This document shows positions 42,294 through 51,071 of a stretch of DNA of 64,000 nt, in pieces. The notes beneath the pieces are model-generated. The model ran no database searches. It was not told the origin of the DNA and saw nothing but the letters and a program-made list of their open reading frames with translations. Numbering within the stretch: the stretch's first letter is position 1; the number at the start of each line of letters is the position of its first letter. The DNA is taken from NCBI GenBank assembly GCA_047601745.1, contig JASGIS010000001.1, positions 1,550,001 to 1,614,000 of the forward strand, read 5' to 3'. This stretch comes from JAKPAM01 sp047601745. GTDB taxonomy: Bacteria > Pseudomonadota > Gammaproteobacteria > Burkholderiales > Burkholderiaceae_E. The position numbers and the translations under genes are program-made.

Positions 42294-43391
42294 TCAGCGA
42301 CCCAGTCCCTTGCGCACGATCGGCATCACATCGGCGACCAGTCGGGACATTGTCTCCCATTCCCACGCCTTGTTCATCGCCAGCCCGTCCATCGACGCCA
42401 TCAGCAGCGTGTTGAACGGACCGGTGCGCTCGCGCAGGCCCAGCAGCTTGTCGGCCACGGTCTTCGGCGATCCGTAGATGACCATGCTCTCGATCAGTTG
42501 CTCGACCGTGACGTCCTCGTCGCGCTCCTGCTTCTCGCTCTTCATCACCGCCGTATAGTTGGCCTTCTTCAGCACCCGCCACAGGTAATCGAAGTAGTAG
42601 TAGTTGCTGCTGTCGGGGTTCATCACGCGGTCGCGCGCCTCCGAATCGCTGGACGCGATGATCAGGTTGCGGGCGACCCGCCACTCGTCGCCGTTCGGCT
42701 TGCGCCGGGCCACTTCGCAGCCTTCCAGGTACTTCTGCCAGTGCGTGCGGATGACGAACTCCGTGCAGAAGTTCGCGCTCATCGGCCCGAAGCCACGGAT
42801 CGCCGCCGTCTTGACGCTCTCGGAGAACGGCGACATCGCCGTCATCGTGATCTCCGGGTGCGGCTTCTGCAGCGGCTTGCCCAGGTAGCCGACTCCCAGC
42901 TCCGGAATGATCGTCTGCGAGAGGTTGATCTTCCAGTGCTTGCCCTCGATGTCGTACGGCGGATCCTGGCTCCAGATCTTCAGGATCATGTCCAGCGACT
43001 CCATCATCTTCTCGGTGCGCAGCGCGTTGTCGAGCACGTCGAACAGCTCCATGTCGCTGGCCAGTCCGCCCGGACCGACGCCGAACATCATCCGCCCGCC
43101 GCACAGGTGGTCGAACAGCGCCACCTCGGCCGCGACGACGGCCGGATGATGGTTGGGCAGCGCGACGACGCCGGTGCCGAGCTTGATCCGCTGCGTGCGC
43201 GGGATCAGCGAGGCCATGAACATCATCGGCGAGGCGATCGGCTCGGTCGTGCACGACATGTGCTCGCCGCACCAGAACTCGTCGAAGCCGAGCTGGTCCG
43301 CATAGACGACCTTTTCCGCGTCTTCGGCCAACGTGTCCACCAGCGGACGGGACGGCGGGTGCAGCGGCATCGCGAACATGCCAAGTTTCAT
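42294..43391 (-). CDS. LLM-class (bacterial luciferase-like) flavin-dependent monooxygenase
   Basis: A 365-residue TIM-barrel oxidoreductase. The start at ATG 43391 is fixed by GGAG 6 nt upstream. Family features: MKLGMFAMPLHPP, LGFDEFWCGEHM, IKLGTGVVALPNHHPAVVAAEVALFDHLCGGRMMFGVGPGG and the late segment YGSPKTVADKLLGLRER. These enzymes use FMNH2 and oxygen. The flavin reductase encoded about 170 nt upstream on the same strand would supply the reduced flavin. The substrate is unknown. Confidence 0.9.
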   Translation of the reverse strand: MKLGMFAMPLHPPSRPLVDTLAEDAEKVVYADQLGFDEFWCGEHMSCTTEPIASPMMFMASLIPRTQRIKLGTGVVALPNHHPAVVAAEVALFDHLCGGRMMFGVGPGGLASDMELFDVLDNALRTEKMMESLDMILKIWSQDPPYDIEGKHWKINLSQTIIPELGVGYLGKPLQKPHPEITMTAMSPFSESVKTAAIRGFGPMSANFCTEFVIRTHWQKYLEGCEVARRKPNGDEWRVARNLIIASSDSEARDRVMNPDSSNYYYFDYLWRVLKKANYTAVMKSEKQERDEDVTVEQLIESMVIYGSPKTVADKLLGLRERTGPFNTLLMASMDGLAMNKAWEWETMSRLVADVMPIVRKGLGR

Positions 43392-43428
43392 CGGTGTCTC
43401 CTTGTATGACGGGGGGTGAATGGATCGA

Positions 43429-43474
43429 AGGCCAAAGGGGAGGCCAAAGGGGAGGCCAAAGGAAGGGCCAAAAG
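43429..43474. repeat. 12-bp tandem repeat in the leader of the LLM monooxygenase gene
   Basis: AGGCCAAAGGGG is repeated about three times with a degenerate fourth copy, followed by a GGGAAACC-type purine-rich stretch to about 43520. It lies between the flavin reductase stop and the monooxygenase start. No gene is visible there. Confidence 0.7.
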
Positions 43475-43563
43475 GGAAAACCGGGAAACAGGGAAACCGG
43501 GAAAGAGGGAAAAGGCGATAAGGCCGCTTTTCCCGATCGGCCGATAACCTCAGGATCACGACG

Positions 43564-44109
43564 CTAAGCGGCGAGCGGAGCGAAACGTCCGCCCATCCAT
43601 AGCAGCGGCGAGCCGGCGTCCTCGGCCGGCTGCCCGGCGCGGATCTGCGTGATGCGGGCGATGAACAACGTGTGCGTACCGTATTCGACGCGCCGGTCCA
43701 CGTCGGCGAAGACGCAGGCGCGTGCGCCGGGCAGCCAGGGCAGCGCGTCGCCGCCCCGCTCCGCGTCGTGCCAGTCGTCGGACGCGAATCGTTGGTGACG
43801 CAGATCGGTCCGCGAGAACGGCTCGATCAAGGCCTGCTGGTGTCCGGCCAGGAAGTTCACACACAGGCGGCCGGACAACAGCAGTACCGGATGCAGCCCG
43901 GCCGTCTCGTTGACCGCGACCAGGATCGACGCGGGTTCCATCGAAACCGGGATCACGGCCGAGGCTGCCATTCCATGCGGGTTGCCCAGGTGGTCGCGGC
44001 TCGTGACGATCGTCACGCTGGCGGGCACGTCGCGCATCACCTGCCGGAACGCGGCGGTCATGTCGATCGAAGAGGCGGCCGGCTGCCCGGCCAGCGTGGG
44101 GTGCGTCAT
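43564..44109 (-). CDS. flavin reductase-domain protein (flavin:NADH reductase component)
   Basis: A 181-residue protein starting at ATG 44109, with GGAG 9 nt upstream. The fold is seen as FRQVMRDVPASVTIVTSRDHLGNPHGMAASAVIPVSMEPASILVAVN, LCVNFLAGHQ and CRVEYGTH-like VDRRVEYGTHTLFIARI. It reduces FMN or FAD with NAD(P)H for a partner monooxygenase, here the LLM protein encoded next in the same direction. Confidence 0.9.
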   Translation of the reverse strand: MTHPTLAGQPAASSIDMTAAFRQVMRDVPASVTIVTSRDHLGNPHGMAASAVIPVSMEPASILVAVNETAGLHPVLLLSGRLCVNFLAGHQQALIEPFSRTDLRHQRFASDDWHDAERGGDALPWLPGARACVFADVDRRVEYGTHTLFIARITQIRAGQPAEDAGSPLLWMGGRFAPLAA

Positions 44110-44221
44110 GGCTTCGTCTCCGTCGTGATAAGTCGTTCTGGTACGACGTCTACTCGGCAAGTCGCGTGCCAGCGTGATTGGCGGGGCCGCGCTTAGCGGG
44201 AGGCGCGATTCCGCGACGTCT

Positions 44222-44308
44222 TGAGACGCTTTTGAGACAGCCGGTGAGACACCTGCGACGATCGTGAGACGCTTTGCTTGGCTTGGTGTGGCGAGGTCTG
44301 GTCAGACC
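44222..44308. promoter_or_regulatory. four TGAGAC boxes and a GGTCTG/CAGACC palindrome upstream of the flavin reductase gene
   Basis: TGAGAC occurs at 44222, 44233, 44245 and 44265 (spacings 11, 12 and 20 nt, near whole helix turns). GGTCTG-GT-CAGACC is at 44295-44308. The interval 44110-44406 has no gene. The spacing suggests a multi-site regulator, but no family can be named. A second small palindrome GTCGT-N6-ACGAC lies near 44133-44148. Confidence 0.35.
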
Positions 44309-44406
44309 CGCCGGACCGGCCAGAACGGCCAGAACGGCCAAACTCCGATCGGTCGCACCGTGATGCACCGCGCCGCACGACCGACCGCTCTCTCTTTCCC
44401 GCCCGA

Positions 44407-46065
44407 TCAGCCTTGCAGCCGGCTCGCCGCGCTGAACACCGCCCGGATCGCCGCGGTCACGATGTTCTCGTGCAGCCCGACGCCGAACCGCGAACCGGTC
44501 ACGCCGGGCCGTGCGATCTCGACGATCGCCAGCGCCTGCGCGTCGGCGCCGCCGCCCAGGCTGCGTTCCTCGTAGCCGTCGACGCGCAGCGACGGGTCCA
44601 GCGCCGCCACCGCCGCATCGATCGGCCCGTTGCCCTGGCCGCGCAGCGTGCGTGTGCCGCCGTCGTCCAGCGCCACCTCGATCTCGATGTGCTGGCCGCC
44701 ATGCGCGTCGAGCAGCCGGTACGACAGCAGCCGCCGGCCCGCGATCGACGCCGACGGATCCAGGTACGTGCGCTCGAACGCCTGCCAGATCGCCTCGCTG
44801 CTCAGCTCGGTCTCGCAGGCGTCGGCCATCTTCTGGATGATCGCGCTGAACTCCACCTGCATCCGCCGCGGCATCGTGATGCCGTGGTCGCGCGCCAGCA
44901 GGAACGCGATGCCGCCCTTGCCCGACTGGCTGTTGACGCGGACGATGCCGTCATAAGTGCGGCCCAGGTCCGCCGGGTCGATCGGCAGGTACGGCACCCG
45001 CCACGGCTGGTCCGGGCGCTGTACCGCGAAGCCCTTGGCGATCGCATCCTGATGCGAGCCCGAGAACGCGGTGAACACCAGGTCGCCGACATAAGGATGG
45101 CGCGGATGGATCGGCAGCGCCGTGCACTGCTCGGCGATCCGCGCCACGCCCGCGATGTCCGACAGATCGAGCCCGGGCGCGATTCCCTGCGTGTACAGGT
45201 TCAACGCCAGCGTCACCACGTCCAGGTTGCCGCTGCGCTCGCCGTTGCCGAACAGGCATCCCTCGACGCGCTGCGCCCCGGCCAGCATCGCCTGCTCGGC
45301 GCATGCCACGCCGGTGCCGCGATCGTTGTGCGGATGCACGGACAGCACGACGTGCTCGCGCCGCGCCAGCCGCCGGTCCATCCACTCGATCTGGTCGGCG
45401 AAGACATTCGGCGTCGCGACCTCGACCGTCGTCGGCAGATTCACGATCATCGGCCGCGCCGGGCCCGCGTCCCAGGCCTCGATCGCCGCGTTGCAGACCG
45501 TCAGCGACACGTCGAGCTCGGCCATGCAGAACGTCTCCGGCGAGTACTGCAGCACCCACTCGGTCTGCGGCTGCGCATCGGCGAGCCGGCGCAGCAGCGC
45601 GACGTGATGCACGACCAGGTCGACGATCTGCGGCACCGTCATGCCGAAGACGATCTCGCGCCAGACCGGTGCGATCGCGTTGTACAGATGGACGATCACG
45701 CGCCGCGCGCCCTGCACGCTGCGCACCGTCTGCTCGATCAGGTCGTCGCGAAGCTGCGTGATCACCATCGGCGTGACATCGATCGGAATGCGCCCCGAAT
45801 CGACCAGCGAGCGCGCGAAATCGAAGTCCGTCCGCGACGCCGACGGAAAGCCGATCTCGATCTCCTTGAAGCCGATCCGCACCAGCTCGTCGAACAGCCG
45901 CAGCTTGCGCTCGCGGTTCATCGGCTCGAACAGCGCCTGGTTGCCGTCTCGCAGATCGGTCGACAGCCAGATCGGCGCGCGGGTCAGCGAGCGGCTCGGC
46001 CATTGCCGGTCCGGCATCACGATCGAAGGAAAGGGCGGGTACTTGGTGTGCGGCTGCGTCAGCAT
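44407..46065 (-). CDS. leuA: 2-isopropylmalate synthase (LeuA, long form)
   Basis: A 552-residue enzyme catalysing the first committed step of leucine synthesis, acetyl-CoA plus 2-ketoisovalerate to 2-isopropylmalate. The TIM barrel starts with APIWLSTDLRDGNQALFEPM, where Arg-Asp and the metal Asp lie. The metal-binding HPHNDRG and GCLFGNGERSGNLD motifs and the C-terminal regulatory domain (RLLSYRLLDAHGGQHIEIEVALDDGG) are present. Length and start resemble the LeuA2 group (about 550-560). The gene is monocistronic here and is preceded by a leucine-rich leader and hairpin. Confidence 0.95.
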   Translation of the reverse strand: MLTQPHTKYPPFPSIVMPDRQWPSRSLTRAPIWLSTDLRDGNQALFEPMNRERKLRLFDELVRIGFKEIEIGFPSASRTDFDFARSLVDSGRIPIDVTPMVITQLRDDLIEQTVRSVQGARRVIVHLYNAIAPVWREIVFGMTVPQIVDLVVHHVALLRRLADAQPQTEWVLQYSPETFCMAELDVSLTVCNAAIEAWDAGPARPMIVNLPTTVEVATPNVFADQIEWMDRRLARREHVVLSVHPHNDRGTGVACAEQAMLAGAQRVEGCLFGNGERSGNLDVVTLALNLYTQGIAPGLDLSDIAGVARIAEQCTALPIHPRHPYVGDLVFTAFSGSHQDAIAKGFAVQRPDQPWRVPYLPIDPADLGRTYDGIVRVNSQSGKGGIAFLLARDHGITMPRRMQVEFSAIIQKMADACETELSSEAIWQAFERTYLDPSASIAGRRLLSYRLLDAHGGQHIEIEVALDDGGTRTLRGQGNGPIDAAVAALDPSLRVDGYEERSLGGGADAQALAIVEIARPGVTGSRFGVGLHENIVTAAIRAVFSAASRLQG

Positions 46066-46098
46066 GGGAACCTCCGGAAGGGAATCGACGATGAACGC

Positions 46099-46154
46099 CT
46101 GATTCCCCTGCGCTCGCGGCGAGCGCTACAGAGGTCGGGGCCAGGGGGAATCAG
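46099..46154 (-). promoter_or_regulatory. hairpin in the leuA leader (possible attenuator)
   Basis: Outer arms 46099-46110 and 46142-46154 pair as CTGATTCCCCTG with CAGGGGGAATCAG (one bulged G). A separate inner stem GCGCTCGC/GCGAGCGC lies at 46110-46126. The two stems share bases, so they could be alternative folds, as attenuators need. It lies between the leader peptide and leuA. Confidence 0.45.
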
Positions 46155-46249
46155 GATGGATCGTCGCGCGAACCCGCGCGCCGACCCCGACCGGTGGTCA
46201 GGCGGCGCAGCGATAGCGACAGCGGCGGCAGCGAAAAGGACGAACACAT
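46151..46249 (-). CDS. putative leucine-rich leader peptide upstream of leuA
   Basis: A 32-codon reading frame on the leuA strand, starting at ATG 46249. Codons 7-17 read LPPLSLSLRRL: five Leu codons, including the rare CTA, in eleven positions. It ends just at the outer arm of a strong hairpin and 85 nt before leuA. This is the classic layout of a leucine attenuation leader. The ribosome binding site is weak and no T-rich terminator tail was seen, so the mechanism is uncertain. Confidence 0.45.
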   Translation of the reverse strand: MCSSFSLPPLSLSLRRLTTGRGRRAGSRDDPS

Positions 46250-46478
46250 GATGTCCGCAGCATAAGGCGGCCGCGTACCGGCCCGCTGTAGGAGAATGGA
46301 CAGACCCTTGCTCGATCTGGACAACCTCAGGACATACCGGCCGGACATGCGCGACGTCGATGACCACGAGCCAAAGCGCAGGCTTCGTTCTTCGGGACGA
46401 GGTCGAGCGGGGCTATCTTGTTCCGGCACCGAAGGCGCTCCTGCATCGTGGCCAGGAAGCTCCCGTCTTCAGGCGGGA

Positions 46479-47282
46479 GTGACGCAGGCGGAAACGACTC
46501 ACACCGAACGTGACGCGCACCGTGCGCACGATGCCGCCGTGCGTGCCGTCACCGGCATGAGCGCTCAGTATCCGGCCGGGCACGCGGTCGACTGGCATCG
46601 CCATCGCCGATGCCAGTTGCTGTACGCGGCGCAGGGCGTGCTGCGCGTCGAAACCGAGGGCGGAAGCTGGCTCGTGCCGCCGACCACCGCCGTCTGGCTG
46701 CGCCAGGACGTCGCGCACCGGCTCGTCATGCATGGACGGGTCGTCGTCCAGGGAGTCTTCATCGAGGCGCGGGCCGCCGCGCCGCTGCCGCCGGCCGATT
46801 GCGTGATCCCGGTCACTCCGCTGCTGCGCGAACTGATCGCGCAGGCCGCGCGATGGTCGCCCGACGCCGCCGGTTCGCGCCGCGACGAACTGCTGGCGGC
46901 GTTGCTGCTCGAGGAGCTGGCGGCCGGCCAGGCGCTGCCCGTGCACCTGCCGTGGCCAGACGACCCTCGCATCGCCGCCGTCTGCCAGGCGCTGGCCGAC
47001 GATCCCGGCGACGCGCGCGGCGCCGACGCCTGGGCCGACGCGCTGGCGATGAGCGCCAAGACCTTCCACCGGCACTTCCAGCGCAGCACCGGCATGACCT
47101 TCGGTCGCTGGCGCCAGCAGCAGCGGCTGATGTATTCGCTGCCCGCACTGCTGAACGGCGCGACGGTGCTGCAGGTCGCGCTGGACAGCGGCTACGACAG
47201 CCACAGCGCCTATGCGACCGCATTCCGCAAGTGCTTCGGCTTGCCGCCGTCGGCGTTCGTCCGGCAGGCGCGGAACGGGTAG
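46479..47282 (+). CDS. AraC-family transcriptional regulator with cupin N-domain
   Basis: About 267 residues from GTG 46479; the true start is unclear (ATG 46557 is also possible). The cupin-type sensor is YPAGHAVDWHRHRRCQLLYAAQGVLRVETEGGSWLVPPTTAVWL. The C-terminal double HTH is WADALAMSAKTFHRHFQRSTGMTFGRWRQQQRLM plus VLQVALDSGYDSHSAYATAFRKCFGLPPSAF. It is divergent from leuA and upstream of the dienoyl-CoA-reductase-like gene, which it may regulate. Three copies of a GCCGAACGGGT-like unit follow its stop. Confidence 0.88.
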   Translation: MTQAETTHTERDAHRAHDAAVRAVTGMSAQYPAGHAVDWHRHRRCQLLYAAQGVLRVETEGGSWLVPPTTAVWLRQDVAHRLVMHGRVVVQGVFIEARAAAPLPPADCVIPVTPLLRELIAQAARWSPDAAGSRRDELLAALLLEELAAGQALPVHLPWPDDPRIAAVCQALADDPGDARGADAWADALAMSAKTFHRHFQRSTGMTFGRWRQQQRLMYSLPALLNGATVLQVALDSGYDSHSAYATAFRKCFGLPPSAFVRQARNG

Positions 47283-47413
47283 ACGCCGAACGGGTAGGCG
47301 CCGAACGGGCCTGAACCGGACCAGGACCAGAAGAGAGCAGGGGGCCCGGCGCGCCGGGCCTGTCGCGATCGCCCGGCGAACCCGGTTTCGCCCATTGCAC
47401 CTCGTCCGCACCC

Positions 47414-47463
47414 GTTGCAATCCCCGGGGCGGCTCTCTATAGTTCATTGCAACAAGTTGCAAT
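47414..47463 (+). promoter_or_regulatory. sigma-70-type promoter with TTGCAAC operator for the dienoyl-CoA-reductase-like gene
   Basis: TTGCAA (47415-47420) and TATAGT (47438-47443) are spaced by 17 nt. A perfect palindrome ATTGCAACAAGTTGCAAT covers 47446-47463, over the expected transcription start. The -35 box lies inside another half-site GTTGCAAT (47414-47421), and ATTGCA occurs at 47394. Three related half-sites around one promoter indicate a repressor of unknown family. Confidence 0.65.
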
Positions 47464-47549
47464 ACAGCGGCCCGGCTCGCCGCTGCCCGCATCGAACCGA
47501 CCGGTCCGCCGATGTCGCGCCGGCCCACTACGCTCTGGAGATCCTGCCC

Positions 47550-49598
47550 ATGTCTGCCGTCGCCGCCGCCTCGTCGCGCTATCCGCATCTGTTCGCTCCG
47601 CTCGACCTGGGCTTCACGCGGCTGAAGAACCGTGCGCTGATGGGCTCGATGCACACAGGCCTCGAAGAAGCCGAGAACGGCTTCGAGCGCATGGCCGCGT
47701 TCTTCGCCGAACGCGCGCGCGGCGGCGTCGGCATGATCATCACCGGCGGTTTCGCGCCGAACGAAGAGGGGGGCACCGGCGCCAAGCTGTCCACGCCCGA
47801 GGAGGCCGACCAGCATCGGCTGATCACCGAAGCCGTCCACGCCGCCGACCCCGACGTCAAGATCTGCCTGCAGATCCTGCATTCGGGATCGCTGGTCGCC
47901 AAGCCGATCTGCGTCGCCCCGTCGGCCGTCAAGTCGCGGATCGGCCGCTTCAAGCCGAACGAACTCGACGAGGACGGCATCGAAAAGCAGATCGCCGACT
48001 TCGTCAACTGCGCGATCATGGCCAAGCGCGCCGGCTACGACGGCGTCGAGATCATCGGCTCGGCCGGCTATCTGATCAGCACCTTCCTGGTCCAGAAGAC
48101 CAACCTGCGCACCGACCGCTGGGGCGGATCGTGGGAGAACCGCATGCGCTTTCCGGTCGAGATCGTTCGCCGCATGCGTGCCGCCGTCGGCCCAGAGTTC
48201 ATCATGGTGTTCCGGATCGCCGCGATGGACATGCTCGAAGGCGGCCTCGCGTGGGAAGAGATCGTCTCGCTGGCCAAGGCCATCGAACGCGAAGGCGTCA
48301 ATATCATCAGCACGCACTTCTGCTGGCACGAATCGCCGGTGCCGACGATCGCTACGATGGTTCCGCGCGCCGCGTTTACCCAAGTCACCGGCCGGCTGCG
48401 CAAGGAACTGCGCGTCCCGATGATCACCAGCAACCGCATCAACATGCCTGACGTCGCCGAGGCCGTGCTCGCGCGCGGCGACGCGGACATCGTCTCGATG
48501 GCGCGCCCGATGCTCGCCGACCCGGATCTGGTCAGGAAGGCCGCCGAAGGCCGCGAAGACGAGATCAACACCTGCATCGGCTGCAACCAGGCGTGTCTGG
48601 ACCACACGTTCGGCGGACGCAAGCAGGTCACCTGCCTGGTCAACCCGCGCGCCTGCAACGAAACGCTGCTCCAGTATCCGAAGGTCGCCAGCGGCCGCCG
48701 CATCGCCGTCGTCGGCGCCGGCCCCGCGGGCCTCGCGTACTCGACCGTCGCCGCCGAGCGCGGCCACCGGGTCACATTGTTCGATGCCGGCGCCGAGATC
48801 GGCGGCCAGTTCAACCTCGCCAAGCGCATCCCCGGCAAGGAAGAGTTCTACGAAACGCTGCGCTACTACCGCCGGATGATCGAGCGGCTGGGCATCGACC
48901 TGCGGCTGAACACGCGCGTCGACGCCAGCATGCTTCAGGAGATGGGTTTCGACGAAGTCGTCATCGCCACCGGCATCGAACCGCGCCGCCCCGAGCTGCC
49001 CGGTATCGACCACCCGAAGGCCGTCATGTACATCGACGCGATCCTCGGCAACAAGCCGATCGGCAAGCGTGTCGCCATCATGGGCGCCGGCGGCATCGGC
49101 TTCGACGTCGCCGAACTGATCACGCACGAAGGCAAGTCCGCATCGCTGGACGTCGACATCTTCGCGCGCGAATGGGGCATCGACTTCAAGAACCACCCGC
49201 GCGGCGGCGTCACCGGCGTCGTCCCGCAGGTCGCCAAGAATGACCGCGAAGTCTTCCTGATGCAGCGCAAGACCGACCCGGTCGGCAGCACGCTGGGCCG
49301 TACCACCGGCTGGACCCACCGATTGACGCTGAACCGTCGCGGCGTCCGCATGATCAACGGCGTCGAGTACGTCGGGATCGACGACGCCGGCCTGCACACG
49401 AAGATCAACGGAGAACCGAAGCTGTTCGATGTCGACACCGTCATCATCTGCGCCGGCCAGTTGCCGCTGCGCACGCTGCACGACGAACTGCAGACGCTGG
49501 GCGTCAAGTCCACGCTGGTCGGCGGAGCCTATGAGGCGATGGAACTGGATGCCAAGCGCGCGATCGATCAGGCCAGCCGCCTGGCGGCGGTCGCTTAA
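47550..49598 (+). CDS. NADH:flavin oxidoreductase / 2,4-dienoyl-CoA reductase-like enzyme (FMN, 4Fe-4S, FAD)
   Basis: A 682-residue protein of the FadH type. The start is ATG 47550 with GGAG upstream. The N-terminal Old-Yellow-Enzyme barrel (about 10-350) includes RLKNRALMGSMHTGLEE and a metal-free GRxG-type DGVEIIGSAGYLIS. The 4Fe-4S motif is CIGCNQACLDHTFGGRKQVTCLVNP. The FAD/NADH half begins with RIAVVGAGPAGLAYSTVAAERGH and has a second Rossmann motif VAIMGAGGIGFDVAELI. It reduces conjugated enoyl-CoA or enone substrates; whether it is true FadH is unproven. It is preceded by its own promoter/operator and followed by a DUF4256 gene 12 nt away. Confidence 0.9.
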   Translation: MSAVAAASSRYPHLFAPLDLGFTRLKNRALMGSMHTGLEEAENGFERMAAFFAERARGGVGMIITGGFAPNEEGGTGAKLSTPEEADQHRLITEAVHAADPDVKICLQILHSGSLVAKPICVAPSAVKSRIGRFKPNELDEDGIEKQIADFVNCAIMAKRAGYDGVEIIGSAGYLISTFLVQKTNLRTDRWGGSWENRMRFPVEIVRRMRAAVGPEFIMVFRIAAMDMLEGGLAWEEIVSLAKAIEREGVNIISTHFCWHESPVPTIATMVPRAAFTQVTGRLRKELRVPMITSNRINMPDVAEAVLARGDADIVSMARPMLADPDLVRKAAEGREDEINTCIGCNQACLDHTFGGRKQVTCLVNPRACNETLLQYPKVASGRRIAVVGAGPAGLAYSTVAAERGHRVTLFDAGAEIGGQFNLAKRIPGKEEFYETLRYYRRMIERLGIDLRLNTRVDASMLQEMGFDEVVIATGIEPRRPELPGIDHPKAVMYIDAILGNKPIGKRVAIMGAGGIGFDVAELITHEGKSASLDVDIFAREWGIDFKNHPRGGVTGVVPQVAKNDREVFLMQRKTDPVGSTLGRTTGWTHRLTLNRRGVRMINGVEYVGIDDAGLHTKINGEPKLFDVDTVIICAGQLPLRTLHDELQTLGVKSTLVGGAYEAMELDAKRAIDQASRLAAVA

Positions 49599-49610
49599 GG
49601 AGAGTTCCTG

Positions 49611-50132
49611 GTGATCGAGGCATTGAAGCAGCGCTTCGAAGCCCATCCGAAGCGCCACCCCGGTATCGATTGGCGCGAGGTCGAGCACCGGTTGCGCGAC
49701 AACGAGCCTGCCCGGCGGGCGATCGCCCGGATGGAGGACACCGGCGGCGAGCCCGACGTGATCGGCGCCGACCCGGACAGCGGCCGGTTGATCGTCTGCG
49801 ACTGCTCGCCCGAGAGCCCGTGGGGGCGGCGAAGCCTCTGCTACGACCAGGTCGCCCTCGATGCCAGAAAAGAGAACAAGCCCGCCGGCAGCGCGGTCGC
49901 GATGGCGGCATCGATGGGTATCGAACTGCTCGACGAAGCGCGGTATCGGCACCTGCAGACCTTGGGCGAGTTCGACCTGAAAACGTCGAGTTGGGTCCTG
50001 ACGCCCGCCGCGATCCGCAAGAAAGGCGGTGCGCTGTTCTGCGATCGCCGCTACGACCAAGTCTTCGTGTATCACAATGGCGCGGGGTCGTATTACGCGT
50101 CGCGCTCGTTCAGGGGATGGGTCGGGGTTTGA
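49611..50132 (+). CDS. DUF4256-family protein
   Basis: A 173-residue protein starting at GTG 49611, preceded by GGAG in the region between the genes. Conserved parts are FEAHPKRHPGIDWREVEHRL, VIGADPDSGRLIVCDCSPESP, GRRSLCYDQVALDARKENKP, RYRHLQTLGEFDLKTSSWV, GALFCDRRYDQVFVYHNGAGSYYASRSFRG. It looks complete. The function of the family is unknown. Its stop codon (50130-50132) lies 6 nt from the broken end of the integron integrase, so it marks the last gene of the high-GC backbone. Confidence 0.85.
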   Translation: MIEALKQRFEAHPKRHPGIDWREVEHRLRDNEPARRAIARMEDTGGEPDVIGADPDSGRLIVCDCSPESPWGRRSLCYDQVALDARKENKPAGSAVAMAASMGIELLDEARYRHLQTLGEFDLKTSSWVLTPAAIRKKGGALFCDRRYDQVFVYHNGAGSYYASRSFRGWVGV

Positions 50133-50138
50133 TCGGTT

Positions 50139-51071
50139 GTCGCTGTGACCGAGCAATTCCTGGACAGTCCGAATGTCCGTCCCGGATTGCAGCAAATGGG
50201 TCGCGAACGCGTGACGTAACGAATGAACCGAGACCTGTGCCGTCAGGCCGATCGAATTCGCGGCGATCTTGATCGCTCGCTGAAGCTGCTGCGGATAGAG
50301 ATGATGGCGTCGGCGGACGCCGGATCGAGGATCGATGGAAAGTCGTTCCGCCGGGAACAGCCAGAACCAGGCCCAGCTTTTCGAGGCGCCAGGGTACTTA
50401 CGGGCCAGCGCAGTGGGAAGCTCGACGCCGACGGTGTCCGTTTCCGAGTCGGCAGTCCACAATGCTCGTGCGAACTTCATCTGCTGGCGGATGGCTGAGA
50501 GAAGCGATGCCGGCAACATCACGACGCGGTCCTTGTTGCCCTTGGCTTGGCGGACGATGATGACCTGCCGATCAATATCGACATCCTTGATCCGCAAACG
50601 GACGCCTTCCATCAGACGCATTCCCGTGCCGTAGAGGAGATGGCCGAGCAAATGCGTTGACGGAGTCAACTCGGCGAGCAGAGCACGTATCTGGACGGGC
50701 GATGGGACGACGGGAATCGCGCGTGTTATCCGAGGCCGAGTCAGTTGTGCGAGCCAAGGAAACCCAAGCCCGAGCACTTCGCGATACAGAAAAGCGATGG
50801 CGCACAGCGCCTGCTTGTGAGTCGACGCGGATACGTGCTTGTGATTGGTCAGATCCGACAGGAATCGCTCGACATCGGGCCGGCCCAGCTCACGTGGATG
50901 TCGCCCGCCGGCCCAGCGAATGAATTGGCGTGACCAGTACACGTAGGCTTGCTCGGTACGGAGGCTGTAATGGCGATACCAGATCTGCGCGCGCAGCGCG
51001 CCAAGCAGACCTCGAGGCCGAGCGGGAGCGCCGAGAGCCGCGGTTGCCGGAAGATTTGAAATACTGTTCAT
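50139..51071 (-). pseudogene. intI: integron integrase IntI, 3'-truncated (catalytic Tyr lost)
   Basis: From ATG 51071 the frame encodes 311 residues of a tyrosine recombinase with integron-specific features: IWYRHYSLRTEQAYVYWSRQF, LLYGTGMRLMEGVRLRIKDVD (box I Arg), the IntI-only insertion WFWLFPAERLSIDPRSGVRRRHHLYPQQLQRA, and HSLRHAFATHLLQSG...LLGHSD (box II). IntI proteins continue with a segment containing the nucleophilic Tyr (MIYTHV in IntI1). Here similarity stops at the Asp of GHSD (50139). The frame then reads through the opposite strand of the DUF4256 gene without any comparable Tyr. It is therefore probably inactive. Confidence 0.88.

Noticed and set aside
42214..43560. Search for -24/-12 sigma-54 promoters near the AcoR-like activator's neighbours
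   Set aside because: No GG-N10-GC pair with surrounding consensus was convincing by eye in the upstream regions of the ligase or monooxygenase genes.
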